From Maribacter algarum (ex Zhang et al. 2020) (lineage in GTDB: Bacteria; Bacteroidota; Bacteroidia; Flavobacteriales; Flavobacteriaceae): 64,000 nucleotides of DNA. The notes below the pieces were generated by a model. That model worked only from the letters and a program-made list of their open reading frames with translations, did not search any database and had not been told where the DNA came from. The stretch covers positions 372,001 to 436,000 of the forward strand of contig NZ_VATY01000002.1 in NCBI RefSeq assembly GCF_005885635.1, read 5' to 3'. Within the stretch, counting starts at the first letter, position 1. Each line of letters starts with the position of its first letter. The translations under genes were made by a program, and so were the position numbers. Of the stretch, positions 1-8,851 are shown piece by piece.

Positions 1-489
1 GCTACAAACGGTTTTGGAAAAATCCATCCTGGAGAAGACCCAGATTTGACCTTTCGTTTATGGAACAAAGGATATGAAACCCGTTTGATTCCGGAAGCTT
101 ATGTCTATCACAAGCGCCGAATTGATTGGGGCAAATTTTATACTCAAGTGAATAAGTTCGGGATCGTACGCCCAATATTGAACAAGTGGCACCCCCAAAC
201 GGCTAAAGTTACCTATTGGTTTCCAATTCTTTTTTGCCTTGGTTTCGTTGTCGCATTGATTTTGACAACAGTGGGTATATTAGTTCCTTTATTCCTTTAT
301 GGGGTCTATTTTCTAGTTGTTTTTATCGATGCACTATTTAAGACAAAAAGTATAGCAATTGCTTTGTGGGCGGTGCTTGCTGTACAAATACAGTTTGTGG
401 GCTATGGATTAGGTTTTTTAAAATCAACAGTTCTTCTTAACTTCACAAGTAAGAAGCCTCAAGAGATTTTCCCAAAATTATTCTTTTAA
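1..489 (+). CDS. Glycosyltransferase family 2, C-terminal part (5' end outside window)
   Basis: The reading frame is open from base 1, so the start lies upstream of the window; 162 residues are visible. They begin with an acidic GT-A type stretch (GEDPDLTFRLW, about residues 11-21) and an HKRRIDWGKFYTQ segment that resembles the loop following the catalytic region in membrane-associated family 2 glycosyltransferases. Two or three hydrophobic segments follow (about residues 70-113 and 118-142), consistent with a membrane-anchored enzyme making an envelope polysaccharide or glycolipid. The acceptor cannot be told. The GTG of the YbbR-like gene follows 11 bases after the stop, so the two are probably co-transcribed. 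Confidence 0.8.
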   Translation, partial: ATNGFGKIHPGEDPDLTFRLWNKGYETRLIPEAYVYHKRRIDWGKFYTQVNKFGIVRPILNKWHPQTAKVTYWFPILFCLGFVVALILTTVGILVPLFLYGVYFLVVFIDALFKTKSIAIALWAVLAVQIQFVGYGLGFLKSTVLLNFTSKKPQEIFPKLFF

Positions 490-500
490 AATGCCTACAC

Positions 501-1457
501 GTGATACAAAAAATCAGAAACAGCTTAAAAAAGCGAAAAGTTAAAGTCTTTTTGGTGTTCTTATTTTGCTCAACTTCAGCTTGGTTCATTAGCAATTTAT
601 CGGAATCTTATATTAGCAATACAACTTTCGAACTGGAATATGCAAATGCCAAGGAAGATCTTATGCTGGTCAACTCTTCCCAAGATAAAATTAATGTGAA
701 ATTGGAGGCCGTAGGTTTTCAATTCTTAGGATTCAATTTCAAAAAGAAAAATATTGCTATTGATTTATCCGCCGTTGCAAAAGAAGGGCGTCAATATTAC
801 TTGTCCTATCAAAATTATAGGGCCCAAATAGAAAAACAACTTCCAAGTTCAATGCGGCTGATAGACATCGAAAAAGATACCTTGTTTTTTGATTTTCAAG
901 AAGTTATTTCTAAGGAAGTTCCGGTTAAGCCCCAATTAAATTTAAGTTTGGAGCAAAATTATTTGTTGGATGGAAAATTAAAAGTTACTCCTGCCACAGT
1001 TATTATTAAAGGCCCAAGGAACGAGATTGATACCATTGCAAATGTGAAGTCATCTAAAATAAACCTTATCGATTTGACTTCTGATTTTACTCGTAAAGCC
1101 ACTGTCATAGTTCCTGTTGGATTACGCTTTAGCACCTTCTCTGAAACATCGATTACGGTTTCTGGAAAGGTTTCAAGATTTTCTGAAAAAATGATTACCA
1201 TTAAGGTTAAAGTGTTGAACCTTCCAACAGGAACATCGGTCAAAATGTTTCCTGATAAAGTTAATGTTTTATGTAAAGGTACAATTGGTGCTCTAAAAGA
1301 CCTGGAACCTTCTGATTTTACTGTAATTGCAGACTTCGACAAAAAGAAGAACAGCAAATCGAAAAGAATTGCTTTGAGACTGAACAAAATACCAGAGCAA
1401 CTATCTAGTGCTATACTGCAAGAAATGGAAGTAGAATACATTCTAAAACGAGAATAA
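501..1457 (+). CDS. YbbR-like domain protein
   Basis: This 318-residue protein has one N-terminal membrane segment (about residues 14-31) followed by an all-beta extracytoplasmic part resembling repeated YbbR-like domains. In Firmicutes YbbR/CdaR proteins control the diadenylate cyclase; in Bacteroidota the gene is commonly found next to coaE, as here, and its role is unknown. The start is GTG at 501: an ATG at 491 is in another frame and runs quickly into a stop. The stop codon overlaps the ATG of coaE by one base (TAATG), indicating translational coupling. Confidence 0.8.
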   Translation: MIQKIRNSLKKRKVKVFLVFLFCSTSAWFISNLSESYISNTTFELEYANAKEDLMLVNSSQDKINVKLEAVGFQFLGFNFKKKNIAIDLSAVAKEGRQYYLSYQNYRAQIEKQLPSSMRLIDIEKDTLFFDFQEVISKEVPVKPQLNLSLEQNYLLDGKLKVTPATVIIKGPRNEIDTIANVKSSKINLIDLTSDFTRKATVIVPVGLRFSTFSETSITVSGKVSRFSEKMITIKVKVLNLPTGTSVKMFPDKVNVLCKGTIGALKDLEPSDFTVIADFDKKKNSKSKRIALRLNKIPEQLSSAILQEMEVEYILKRE

Positions 1458-2038
1458 TGATTGTAGGTTTAACCGGAGGAATAGGTAGTGGTAAAACCAC
1501 GGTTGCTAACTTTTTCAAAGAATTAGGTGTCCCAATTTACAATTCTGATAAGGAGGCACGTAAATTAATGAGGACTTCGAAAAAGGTAAAAAATGCTATA
1601 ATTGAACTACTTGGCGAAGAAGCCTTTACAGGTAAAAAGTTAAACAAAACGTTGATTTCTGATAAAATTTTCAATAACAAAAAGCTGCTACAAAAGTTAA
1701 ATTCAATTGTGCACCCAGCTGTTAGAGCTCATTTTGTAAAGTGGGAAAAGAAGCAGGATGCTCCTTACGTAATACAAGAAACCGCACTTATTTTTGAAAA
1801 TAAATCCCAAGATTTTTATGATAAGATTATTTTAGTTGTGGCCCTAGAAGCTCAAAGAATACAAAGAGTTTCGGAACGAGACGGTATTTCTGAGGAGCAA
1901 GTTCAAAATCGATTAATGAACCAGTTGGAAGATGTAGAAAAAATACCATTTGCCGACTATGTTATCGAGAACACCAACTTATCGAAAACCAAAAAAGAAG
2001 TCAATCGAGTGAATAAGGCTCTCCTTGATTATTGCTAG
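1457..2038 (+). CDS. coaE: Dephospho-CoA kinase
   Basis: Phosphorylates the ribose 3'-hydroxyl of dephospho-CoA, the last step of CoA synthesis, in the cytoplasm. The P-loop GLTGGIGSGKTT sits at residues 5-16, and the HPAVR segment typical of CoaE follows in the middle of the protein. The 193-residue length is normal for the family. It overlaps the YbbR-like gene by one base. The two-component pair downstream has its own candidate promoter, so coaE probably ends the upstream operon. Confidence 0.95.
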   Translation: MIVGLTGGIGSGKTTVANFFKELGVPIYNSDKEARKLMRTSKKVKNAIIELLGEEAFTGKKLNKTLISDKIFNNKKLLQKLNSIVHPAVRAHFVKWEKKQDAPYVIQETALIFENKSQDFYDKIILVVALEAQRIQRVSERDGISEEQVQNRLMNQLEDVEKIPFADYVIENTNLSKTKKEVNRVNKALLDYC

Positions 2039-2060
2039 AGTTCCACGTTTTTTTAACATT

Positions 2061-2091
2061 TTTGTTAAGGTTTGGTTAAAGCCGTAATTTG
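2061..2091 (+). promoter_or_regulatory. Candidate Bacteroidota promoter for the sensor kinase gene
   Basis: TTTG at 2061-2064 and TAATTTG at 2085-2091 are separated by 20 bases. This fits the Bacteroidota pattern TTTG-N(17-23)-TAnnTTTG except that the -7 box is one base short. It lies about 30 bases before the ATG at 2123. Confidence 0.45.
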
Positions 2092-2122
2092 CCCGAAGTA
2101 TAATCTTTAAATTAGCTTAGAG

Positions 2123-3700
2123 ATGAATAAAAGATTGTTTATTCTTTTGGTAATCTTAATGAGCCTCTCACTTATTGGAATAATTTTTGTCCAGTTTTAT
2201 TGGATAAAAAAGTCGGTAGAAGACAAAGAAGAACAATTTTCCAATGCTGTTACAGAGGTTTTAAGTAAAGTTACTGATAAGATAGAAGGAAGGGAGCGGA
2301 AGGATTATTCTGATCGCTATTTAAATCAAAAAGATAGCATTGGCGAATTGAAGGACGCCAATTATACCAATATCATGTTTGGTTATCGCGACTTTGATTC
2401 GAACGAGTTGCGTTTATACGAACATGGTATTTTAGAAGAAGATTACAACATCCCCTACACGTTCTTTGACACTAGCATTGGTGATACGACTACTATTAAG
2501 AGTTACACCAGCAAGCGAACTACAACTGTTTTGAAGGAAGAGTTTGGATTGGACGGAAAAGAATATCGTTTGACTCCACTTCAAAAATATCAAAAAATCG
2601 GTGGGTTAAGTGCAATAGAAAAAGCCCAGTTCGAGGATATTTTCAGCGAGTTCGCCAAGAAAGTACCTATCCATGAAAGAGTCTCTACCCAAGAGGTAGA
2701 ACTTTTGCTCAATCGTGAACTCAAAAATAGAGGGGTTGATACGGAATATGAATATGGCATTTATAGTAATGGTTTGCCTACTAAGGTTAAATCAAAGCGA
2801 TTCAAGTATAAGGTCAATACATTTTATGAAGCTCCGATTTTTGTCGATAGCGAAGGAAAAACTAATTTTTCACTTTTACTTTCTTTTCCAAAGAAAAAGA
2901 GCTTTCTAATAAGTTCAATACTTGGGTTGGCAATTTTATCGCTTTTGTTCACTTTGGTAATTGTAGCCTCCTATTCGGGTGCGATTTATCAGTTAATCAA
3001 ACAAAAACAGATTTCTGAAATTAAGTCTGATTTTATTAACAATATGACGCATGAGTTTAAAACTCCAATTGCTACGATAAATTTAGCGGTCGAAGCGATA
3101 CGGAATCCGAAAATTATCGATGATAAGGAAAAAGTGATGCGTTATTTGCAAATGATACGTGACGAGAACAAGCGAATGCATGCGCAGGTTGAAAACGTTT
3201 TACGTATTTCAAAACTTGAGAAGAATCAGCTTGATATTAGTAAGGACAGAGTAGATGTTCACGACATAGTACAAGACGCTATAGCCCATGTCGAACTTAT
3301 TGTTGCTGACCGTGGAGGATATATAGAAACCCATCTAGATGCAGATAGAAGAGAGGTTTTAGCGAACGAAATGCATTTTACCAATGTAATTGTGAATATA
3401 CTTGACAATGCTATTAAATACTCAGTTGAACCTCCCAAAATAGATGTGTTCACTGAATTGGCGAAGAATAATATTATTATAAAAATACAGGATCAAGGTG
3501 CCGGAATGAGTAAGGCGGTACTTAAAAAAGTTTTTGAGAAATTTTACCGTGAACACACCGGTAACATACATAATGTAAAGGGACACGGATTAGGGCTCTC
3601 TTACGTAAAAAAAATAATAGACGATCATCAAGGTGAAGTTTATGCAGAAAGTGAGAAAGGAAAAGGAAGCACTTTTTACATTAAACTGCCTTTAATTTAA
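2123..3700 (+). CDS. Sensor histidine kinase (RprX-like)
   Basis: A 525-residue membrane sensor kinase. Two membrane segments (about residues 5-27 and 260-286) enclose a periplasmic sensor region of some 230 residues. The HisKA phosphoacceptor is H310 in NNMTHEFKTP, followed by the HATPase domain with the N box (NILDNAIKYS), G1 box (DQGAGMS) and G2 box (GHGLGLSYV). The cognate regulator gene starts 5 bases after the stop. The arrangement resembles the RprX/RprY pair of Bacteroides; the signal sensed cannot be told. Confidence 0.9.
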   Translation: MNKRLFILLVILMSLSLIGIIFVQFYWIKKSVEDKEEQFSNAVTEVLSKVTDKIEGRERKDYSDRYLNQKDSIGELKDANYTNIMFGYRDFDSNELRLYEHGILEEDYNIPYTFFDTSIGDTTTIKSYTSKRTTTVLKEEFGLDGKEYRLTPLQKYQKIGGLSAIEKAQFEDIFSEFAKKVPIHERVSTQEVELLLNRELKNRGVDTEYEYGIYSNGLPTKVKSKRFKYKVNTFYEAPIFVDSEGKTNFSLLLSFPKKKSFLISSILGLAILSLLFTLVIVASYSGAIYQLIKQKQISEIKSDFINNMTHEFKTPIATINLAVEAIRNPKIIDDKEKVMRYLQMIRDENKRMHAQVENVLRISKLEKNQLDISKDRVDVHDIVQDAIAHVELIVADRGGYIETHLDADRREVLANEMHFTNVIVNILDNAIKYSVEPPKIDVFTELAKNNIIIKIQDQGAGMSKAVLKKVFEKFYREHTGNIHNVKGHGLGLSYVKKIIDDHQGEVYAESEKGKGSTFYIKLPLI

Positions 3701-3705
3701 ATTTT

Positions 3706-4419
3706 ATGGAAGCGATAAACAAAAAAATTCTTTTAGTAGAGGATGACCCAAACTTTGGTATCGTACTGAAGGACTATTTGTCAATGAACGATTTTGATGT
3801 GGTTTTGGCAAAAAATGGAATGGAAGGTTTTGAGAAATTCAAGAAAGACAACTATGATGTTTGTATTCTTGATGTAATGATGCCTTATAAGGATGGATTT
3901 ACTTTGGCTAAGGAAATACGTGAGAAGAATGAAAATGTTCCTATCGTATTCCTTACAGCCAAGACAATGAAAGAAGATGTATTGAAGGGATACAAGGCCG
4001 GTGCGGATGATTATCTAAACAAGCCTTTCGATTCTGAGGTATTATTGATGAAGTTGAAGGCAATCTTGCAAAGAAAAGCTTCTAATACGCTTGCGGATAG
4101 TAGAAAATTTGAGTTCCAGATTGGTGGTTTCCATTTGAATTCAAAACTTCGTTTCTTAAAGTACAAAGAAACAGATGCTATCAAGCTTTCCCCTAAAGAG
4201 AATGAATTGCTTCGTCTTTTGGCTTTACATGAAAATGATTTAATGCCCAGAGAGTTGGCACTTACCAAGATTTGGAGAGATGACAACTATTTCACGTCTA
4301 GAAGTATGGATGTGTATATCGCAAAACTTCGCAAGTATCTCAAGGTTGATGATACGGTTGAAATCCTAAATATTCATGGTGAAGGATTTAGATTGGTGGT
4401 AAAGACAGAAACTGAATAA
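3706..4419 (+). CDS. OmpR-family response regulator (RprY-like)
   Basis: A 237-residue two-domain regulator. The receiver domain has the acidic pair ED(D) at 12-14, the phosphoacceptor D56 in CILDVMMP, T84 and the conserved K106 in NKPFD. The C-terminal winged helix (about residues 130-235) contains the SPKENELLRLLA and MDVYIAKLRKYL segments typical of OmpR/PhoB DNA-binding domains. It is partner of the kinase immediately upstream and is followed by a rho-independent terminator. Confidence 0.93.
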   Translation: MEAINKKILLVEDDPNFGIVLKDYLSMNDFDVVLAKNGMEGFEKFKKDNYDVCILDVMMPYKDGFTLAKEIREKNENVPIVFLTAKTMKEDVLKGYKAGADDYLNKPFDSEVLLMKLKAILQRKASNTLADSRKFEFQIGGFHLNSKLRFLKYKETDAIKLSPKENELLRLLALHENDLMPRELALTKIWRDDNYFTSRSMDVYIAKLRKYLKVDDTVEILNIHGEGFRLVVKTETE

Positions 4420-4440
4420 TAGCTAATAACAAGAATAAGA

Positions 4441-4472
4441 AAGCCTTGGCATTTAAGTCAAGGCTTTTTTGT
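4441..4472. terminator. Shared terminator between convergent regulator and gluconate kinase genes
   Basis: An 8-bp stem (AAGCCTTG at 4441-4448, CAAGGCTT at 4459-4466) with a 10-base loop, followed on the + strand by a T run. The same hairpin serves the - strand gene, whose TGA stop (4458-4460) lies inside it. Confidence 0.85.
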
Positions 4473-4961
4473 TTTATAAAGCTCAATCACTTCGGATAGT
4501 ATTTCTACTGGCGTTTTCATGATAGAAACGGTTATCGCATCTGAGGGTATTTCTAAAGCATCGAACTGCGATTGCAACAAACCTGATGGCATAAAATGAT
4601 TCTTTCGTTGTAAAAGGCGTTCCGATATCTCTTCGAAGGTTCCACTTAAATAGACAAACTCTACTTGACTTGCCACATGCTTGCGAAGTATTTCTCTATA
4701 GACTTTTTTCAGGGCAGAACAGGCAATTACAAGACCTCTATCTTTATGGTCTAAAGATAAAGTATTTAGTTGCTCAAGCCACCCTTGCCGGTCATCATCG
4801 TTTAATGGATTGCCTGCGGCCATTTTTTTAACATTGCCCTCTGGATGGTAATCGTCCCCATCAAAAAAGGGAATGCCAAATTCCTTCGCTAGGAGTTTTC
4901 CAATCGTGCTCTTTCCGCAACCGGAAACTCCCATAACATAAAAAATTGGGGCTTTATTCAT
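4458..4961 (-). CDS. gntK: Gluconokinase
   Basis: Phosphorylates D-gluconate to 6-phosphogluconate. The P-loop GVSGCGKS is at residues 11-18. The family block FFDGDDYHPEGNVKKMAAG and the downstream PLNDDDRQGWL are diagnostic of GntK-type gluconate kinases, and 167 residues is the usual length. The start overlaps the end of miaA by 8 bases, so it is translated from the same message. No other gluconate genes lie nearby. The last codon and stop lie inside the terminator hairpin. Confidence 0.92.
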   Translation of the reverse strand: MNKAPIFYVMGVSGCGKSTIGKLLAKEFGIPFFDGDDYHPEGNVKKMAAGNPLNDDDRQGWLEQLNTLSLDHKDRGLVIACSALKKVYREILRKHVASQVEFVYLSGTFEEISERLLQRKNHFMPSGLLQSQFDALEIPSDAITVSIMKTPVEILSEVIELYKTKKP

Positions 4962-5868
4962 TACTTATTTTGCTTTCTATTTTTCGCAAGATTTCCGAGC
5001 TATTTTCTTCAAAATCAACCCAAAGGGTTTCTTTATTTTTTTTGAACCAAGTTAATTGACGTTTTGCAAATCTACGGGTGTTTTTTTTGATTTCAGATAG
5101 GGCAAAATCAAGTTCCCACTCACCCTCAAAAAATTTGAATAGTTCTTTATAACCGACTGTTTTAAGGGCATTAAGTTCTTTATATTGGTAAACGGACTTC
5201 GCCTCTTCTAAAAGCCCTTCTGCCAACATTGAGTCTACTCGTCGATTAATGCGGTCATAAATAATTTCTCGATCTGCACTAATGCCCACTGTACAAATAT
5301 CAAAAGGTCTTTTTGATTTTTCTTGATTGATGAAATAGGAGTAGGGCTCACCCGAACCAATGCAAACTTCTAATGCGCGAATCAATCGATGTGGGTTTTC
5401 TAAATCTACTTGGGCATAGTAAGACGCATCAAGTTCTTTAAGTCGTTCTTGTAGATGGGTTATTCCGTGTTCTTTTAATTCGGTGTTCAACTTTGTCCGT
5501 ATTTCTGGGTTGATTTTTGGAAAGGTATCTAAACCCTTTGTGACGGCATCCACATATAATCCGCTTCCACCAACAAGAACTATAATGTCTTTTTCTTTAA
5601 ATAGAGAATGCAGAAGTTCTATAGCATCCCTTTCAAAATCACCGACGGAATACGATTGGTTTATGCTTTTATGTTGAATAAAATGATGTGGAGCACTATA
5701 CAGTTCTTCTTTAGAGGGGACAGCTGTACCAATTCTCATTTCCTTAAAAAACTGACGGGAATCCGCTGAAAGGATTTCTGTCTCAAAATGCTGCGCTATG
5801 GCGATAGCTAATTTTGTTTTCCCTATAGCCGTTGGGCCAACAACGGTAATCAGTGTTTTCTTCATCAC
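4954..5868 (-). CDS. miaA: tRNA dimethylallyltransferase
   Basis: Adds a dimethylallyl group to N6 of A37 in tRNAs reading codons that begin with U. The P-loop GPTAIGKT is at residues 11-18, followed by the family motifs DSRQFFKEMRIGTA and GGSGLYVDAVTKG. The 304-residue length is normal. It overlaps the potassium channel gene upstream by 4 bases and gntK downstream by 8, forming a tight - strand operon. Confidence 0.95.
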   Translation of the reverse strand: MMKKTLITVVGPTAIGKTKLAIAIAQHFETEILSADSRQFFKEMRIGTAVPSKEELYSAPHHFIQHKSINQSYSVGDFERDAIELLHSLFKEKDIIVLVGGSGLYVDAVTKGLDTFPKINPEIRTKLNTELKEHGITHLQERLKELDASYYAQVDLENPHRLIRALEVCIGSGEPYSYFINQEKSKRPFDICTVGISADREIIYDRINRRVDSMLAEGLLEEAKSVYQYKELNALKTVGYKELFKFFEGEWELDFALSEIKKNTRRFAKRQLTWFKKNKETLWVDFEENSSEILRKIESKISNE

Positions 5869-6698
5869 AATTCACTTCCGCAATTAAAACAATGTGAAGC
5901 TTCATCGCGATGACCTTCGCAAGAACATGTCGGACAGGATTGTGTGTTGAGATGAATTTTATCCTCTTCGGTATTACCCTGTTTAGTAAATTCTGAGGTA
6001 ACTATTCCCGTAGGTACAGCGATTATCCCGTAACCCAATATCATTACTATGGTCGCTATAAGTTGCCCTAAACTTGTTTGAGGAGCAATGTCTCCATAAC
6101 CTACCGTAGTTAAGGTTACGATAGCCCAGTAGATACTTCTCGGGATACTTGTGAAACCTGCAGCATCATCTTCAACTAGATACATGATGGTTCCCATAAT
6201 AACAGATAAAATCAAAACCGCGTAAATAAATACCGCGATTTTCGCTCTACTTGCCTTCAATGCTCTCGTAAGTTGAGAGGCTTCGCCTAAGAACTGAACC
6301 AACTTTAGAATTCTAAAAACACGTAATAATCGGAGTGCTCGAACCGCCAATAATACTTGAGAACCTGCAAAAATATAAGAGATGTAAAGCGGTATAGTGG
6401 AGATTAAATCTATAATCCCATAAAAGCTAAATATGTACTTGAATGGTTTTTTTATACTTACGATACGCGCTATATATTCTACTGTAAAGAAGATGGTAAT
6501 TACCCATTCAAGGCTTAGTAGAATATCATGGTATTTAGTATCAATTTCCTTAACACTTTCAAGCATTACCAAGATGACGCTCGTAATAATTAGAATAAAA
6601 AGGACGATATCAAACCACTTGCCCATGGGCGTATCCGCCTCATAGATGATTTCATGAATTTTACTTTTCCAGCCTTGGTTCGGTTTCTTGTTTTTCAA
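5865..6698 (-). CDS. Voltage-gated-type potassium channel with C-terminal zinc-ribbon-like tail
   Basis: A 277-residue six-segment ion channel. The pore loop carries the K+ selectivity filter TTVGYGDI (G200-Y201-G202). An Arg-rich S4-like segment (RALRLLRVFRILKL) lies before it. S1 begins near residue 30. The tail holds two CxxC pairs (C255/C258 and C270/C273) spaced like a zinc ribbon, which most bacterial Kv-like channels lack. It overlaps miaA by 4 bases. The channel identity is secure; the function of the tail is inference. Confidence 0.9.
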   Translation of the reverse strand: MKNKKPNQGWKSKIHEIIYEADTPMGKWFDIVLFILIITSVILVMLESVKEIDTKYHDILLSLEWVITIFFTVEYIARIVSIKKPFKYIFSFYGIIDLISTIPLYISYIFAGSQVLLAVRALRLLRVFRILKLVQFLGEASQLTRALKASRAKIAVFIYAVLILSVIMGTIMYLVEDDAAGFTSIPRSIYWAIVTLTTVGYGDIAPQTSLGQLIATIVMILGYGIIAVPTGIVTSEFTKQGNTEEDKIHLNTQSCPTCSCEGHRDEASHCFNCGSEL

Positions 6699-6708
6699 AG
6701 CGTATACT

Positions 6709-8076
6709 TTATAAGTCGATAACTTTCTTTACACGACGCTTTCGTAGGTATGATTCAATGATATGGGTGGTATTGGCATTACTTTTCATGGGAGTGATAA
6801 TCGATTCTAAGATATGAATATTATTTATTTGATGATTCAAATCGTAAAATCCTATACCTTTGAGTTCTCCATTTTGAATTAGAATGGCACTGTATTCACC
6901 CACCTCACGGCCTTTATCAGTAAGAATGCAGTTTTTCATTGATAAGGAAAAGGTCTTCAGTGCTTCCAAAGCCCTTTCATTATACGTATCCACCCCTTCT
7001 TTTTGAATACAAGCTCCTTTACAGTTACCTTCTTTGTATTTTGAGCAATTACTTTTGGCTTCTGAGAGTCCGTTTATCTTGTCACATAGATTAAAATCTT
7101 TGCTAATCTTATAGAGTAGGTTTTTAGCACTTGCATTGCTGCTGAAAGTAGTGACCAATCCCGTACTTCCTTTTGCATTTATAGCGGCTGTGTAGAATTG
7201 GATATATCCATCCTCCGAAATCGTTTGATACAAACCATGGGAAAATAGTTTTGGTTTTACTCGGTGATTGTATCTAGGTTTGTTTCGTTTTAATTCTTCG
7301 TTCTCCTTTAAGAGCGCGATTAATTCGCTTCCCGTTTTCTCGAAAGTTACTTTTTTTGTCTCTTTTTGGAGTTTTCTTGCCTTATTTCCACTCTTGGTAA
7401 AGTGTTGATTTACCCTTTTTTTGATGTTACTGCTTTTCCCTAAGAAAATAATCTCGCCATCCTTATTGTGCATGTAGTAAACTCCAGTTTCTGAAGGAAG
7501 TGTATCAACAATATCAAGCTGACGTGTCGACAATTCTCCCAACGTTTCGGCACGTACTACCGTTTTTATAATGGACTTATCTAAGTCTTTACTAAGTAAT
7601 AATCGAAAAAGCTTTAAAGTCGCTAACGCATCTCCATTAGCACGGTGGCGGTCGCTGACCGCAATACCAAGAGAACGGACCAACTTTCCTAAACTATAGG
7701 ATTCAGCATCTGGCAATAATTTCTGCGATAACTCAACTGTACAAAGGGTTTTACGCTCAAAATTGTACCCCAATCGTCTAAATTCTGTTCTTAGAATACG
7801 ATAATCAAATTGTGCATTGTGAGCTATGATAACAGCACCTTCGGTGATTTCAACAATGCGTTTCGCTACCTCATGAAACTTGGGAGCAGTGCGGAGCATC
7901 TTATTATTAATACCGGTCAGTTTGACTACGAAAGGTTGTATATCTTTCTCAGGATTAACCAAAGAGATAAACTTATCCACCACCTCATGTCCGTCATATT
8001 TATGGATTGCAATTTCCGTTATGCCTTCCTCATTGTATTTTCCTCCGGTAGTTTCAATATCTAGTATTGCGTACAT
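6709..8076 (-). CDS. DnaQ-like exonuclease fused to GIY-YIG nuclease domain
   Basis: A 455-residue two-nuclease protein. The N-terminal third is a DEDDh 3'-5' exonuclease of the DNA polymerase III epsilon type (D6, E8, D91, H144, D149). A GIY-YIG domain like that of UvrC/Cho follows (TGVYYM at about 197-202, then FLGKSSNIKKRV). The C-terminal part has several Cys (KSNCSKYKEGNCKGAC). Such fusions are known in many bacteria and are thought to act in DNA repair, but the exact role is not settled. It lies between a YggS-type gene and the potassium channel on the same strand. Confidence 0.88.
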   Translation of the reverse strand: MYAILDIETTGGKYNEEGITEIAIHKYDGHEVVDKFISLVNPEKDIQPFVVKLTGINNKMLRTAPKFHEVAKRIVEITEGAVIIAHNAQFDYRILRTEFRRLGYNFERKTLCTVELSQKLLPDAESYSLGKLVRSLGIAVSDRHRANGDALATLKLFRLLLSKDLDKSIIKTVVRAETLGELSTRQLDIVDTLPSETGVYYMHNKDGEIIFLGKSSNIKKRVNQHFTKSGNKARKLQKETKKVTFEKTGSELIALLKENEELKRNKPRYNHRVKPKLFSHGLYQTISEDGYIQFYTAAINAKGSTGLVTTFSSNASAKNLLYKISKDFNLCDKINGLSEAKSNCSKYKEGNCKGACIQKEGVDTYNERALEALKTFSLSMKNCILTDKGREVGEYSAILIQNGELKGIGFYDLNHQINNIHILESIITPMKSNANTTHIIESYLRKRRVKKVIDL

Positions 8077-8115
8077 GTAGGGTATTCAGATGTTTTCTAG
8101 ACCAATTCGGCCTTG

Positions 8116-8772
8116 CTAATAATTTCTTGTTCCAAAGATACTACTTCCAATGCGCACCATGGTGCTGCCTTCTTCAATTGCCATTTGGTAGTCACCGCTC
8201 ATGCCCATCGAAAGAATACCGAGGTTTTCGATTTCTTTTTCAAGTGTAGTATAGATGGATTTCAATTGTTTAAATTCCCTTCGGATTTGTTCTTGATTTT
8301 CAGTAAAAGTGGCCATTCCCATAAGCCCGACAACCTTGATGTTTTCTAACTGATGGAATTCTTCGGAAGTAATAATTTCATTTAACTCATTTTCATCTAA
8401 TCCGAATTTGGTATCCTCTTCTGCAATATGAATCTGTAAAAGGCAATCAATAACACGATTGTGCCTTTTGGCTTGCTTATCAATTTCTTTGAGCAATTTA
8501 AAAGAGTCCACACCGTGGATTAAGGAAACGAATTTAGCCATGTACTTGACTTTATTGCGCTGTACATGCCCAATCATATGCCAGTGGATATCTTTGGGCA
8601 TGGCTTCCCACTTTTGTGTCATCTCTTGAATTTTATTCTCTCCAAAAACCCGCTGCCCAGCGTCGTATGCTTCCAGTAAATCGGATACGGGTTTGGTTTT
8701 GGAAACCGCAACTAGCGTGACTTCTGAAGGAAGTGAATCTTTAATTTTTTCTAAATTATCTCCTATAGACAT
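8116..8772 (-). CDS. YggS/PROSC-family pyridoxal phosphate homeostasis protein
   Basis: Binds PLP and helps keep free PLP and amino-acid pools in balance; no catalytic reaction is established. The PLP lysine is K25 in LVAVSKTKP. HWHMIGHVQRNKVK and GMSGDYQMAIEEGSTMVRIG are family signatures. The 218-residue length is slightly short but complete, because family members vary at the N terminus. Confidence 0.93.
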   Translation of the reverse strand: MSIGDNLEKIKDSLPSEVTLVAVSKTKPVSDLLEAYDAGQRVFGENKIQEMTQKWEAMPKDIHWHMIGHVQRNKVKYMAKFVSLIHGVDSFKLLKEIDKQAKRHNRVIDCLLQIHIAEEDTKFGLDENELNEIITSEEFHQLENIKVVGLMGMATFTENQEQIRREFKQLKSIYTTLEKEIENLGILSMGMSGDYQMAIEEGSTMVRIGSSIFGTRNY

Positions 8773-8851
8773 AAATTCTATTTAATTATTTTTCAGAATG
8801 CCTTTAATTTTGAACACGAATTTTTGTTAATATTTACTCTGAATTCTAAAC

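Noticed and set aside
959-1441. 160-codon open frame on the - strand inside the YbbR-like gene
   Set aside because: Antisense shadow of a well-supported gene; no recognisable protein and no start context.
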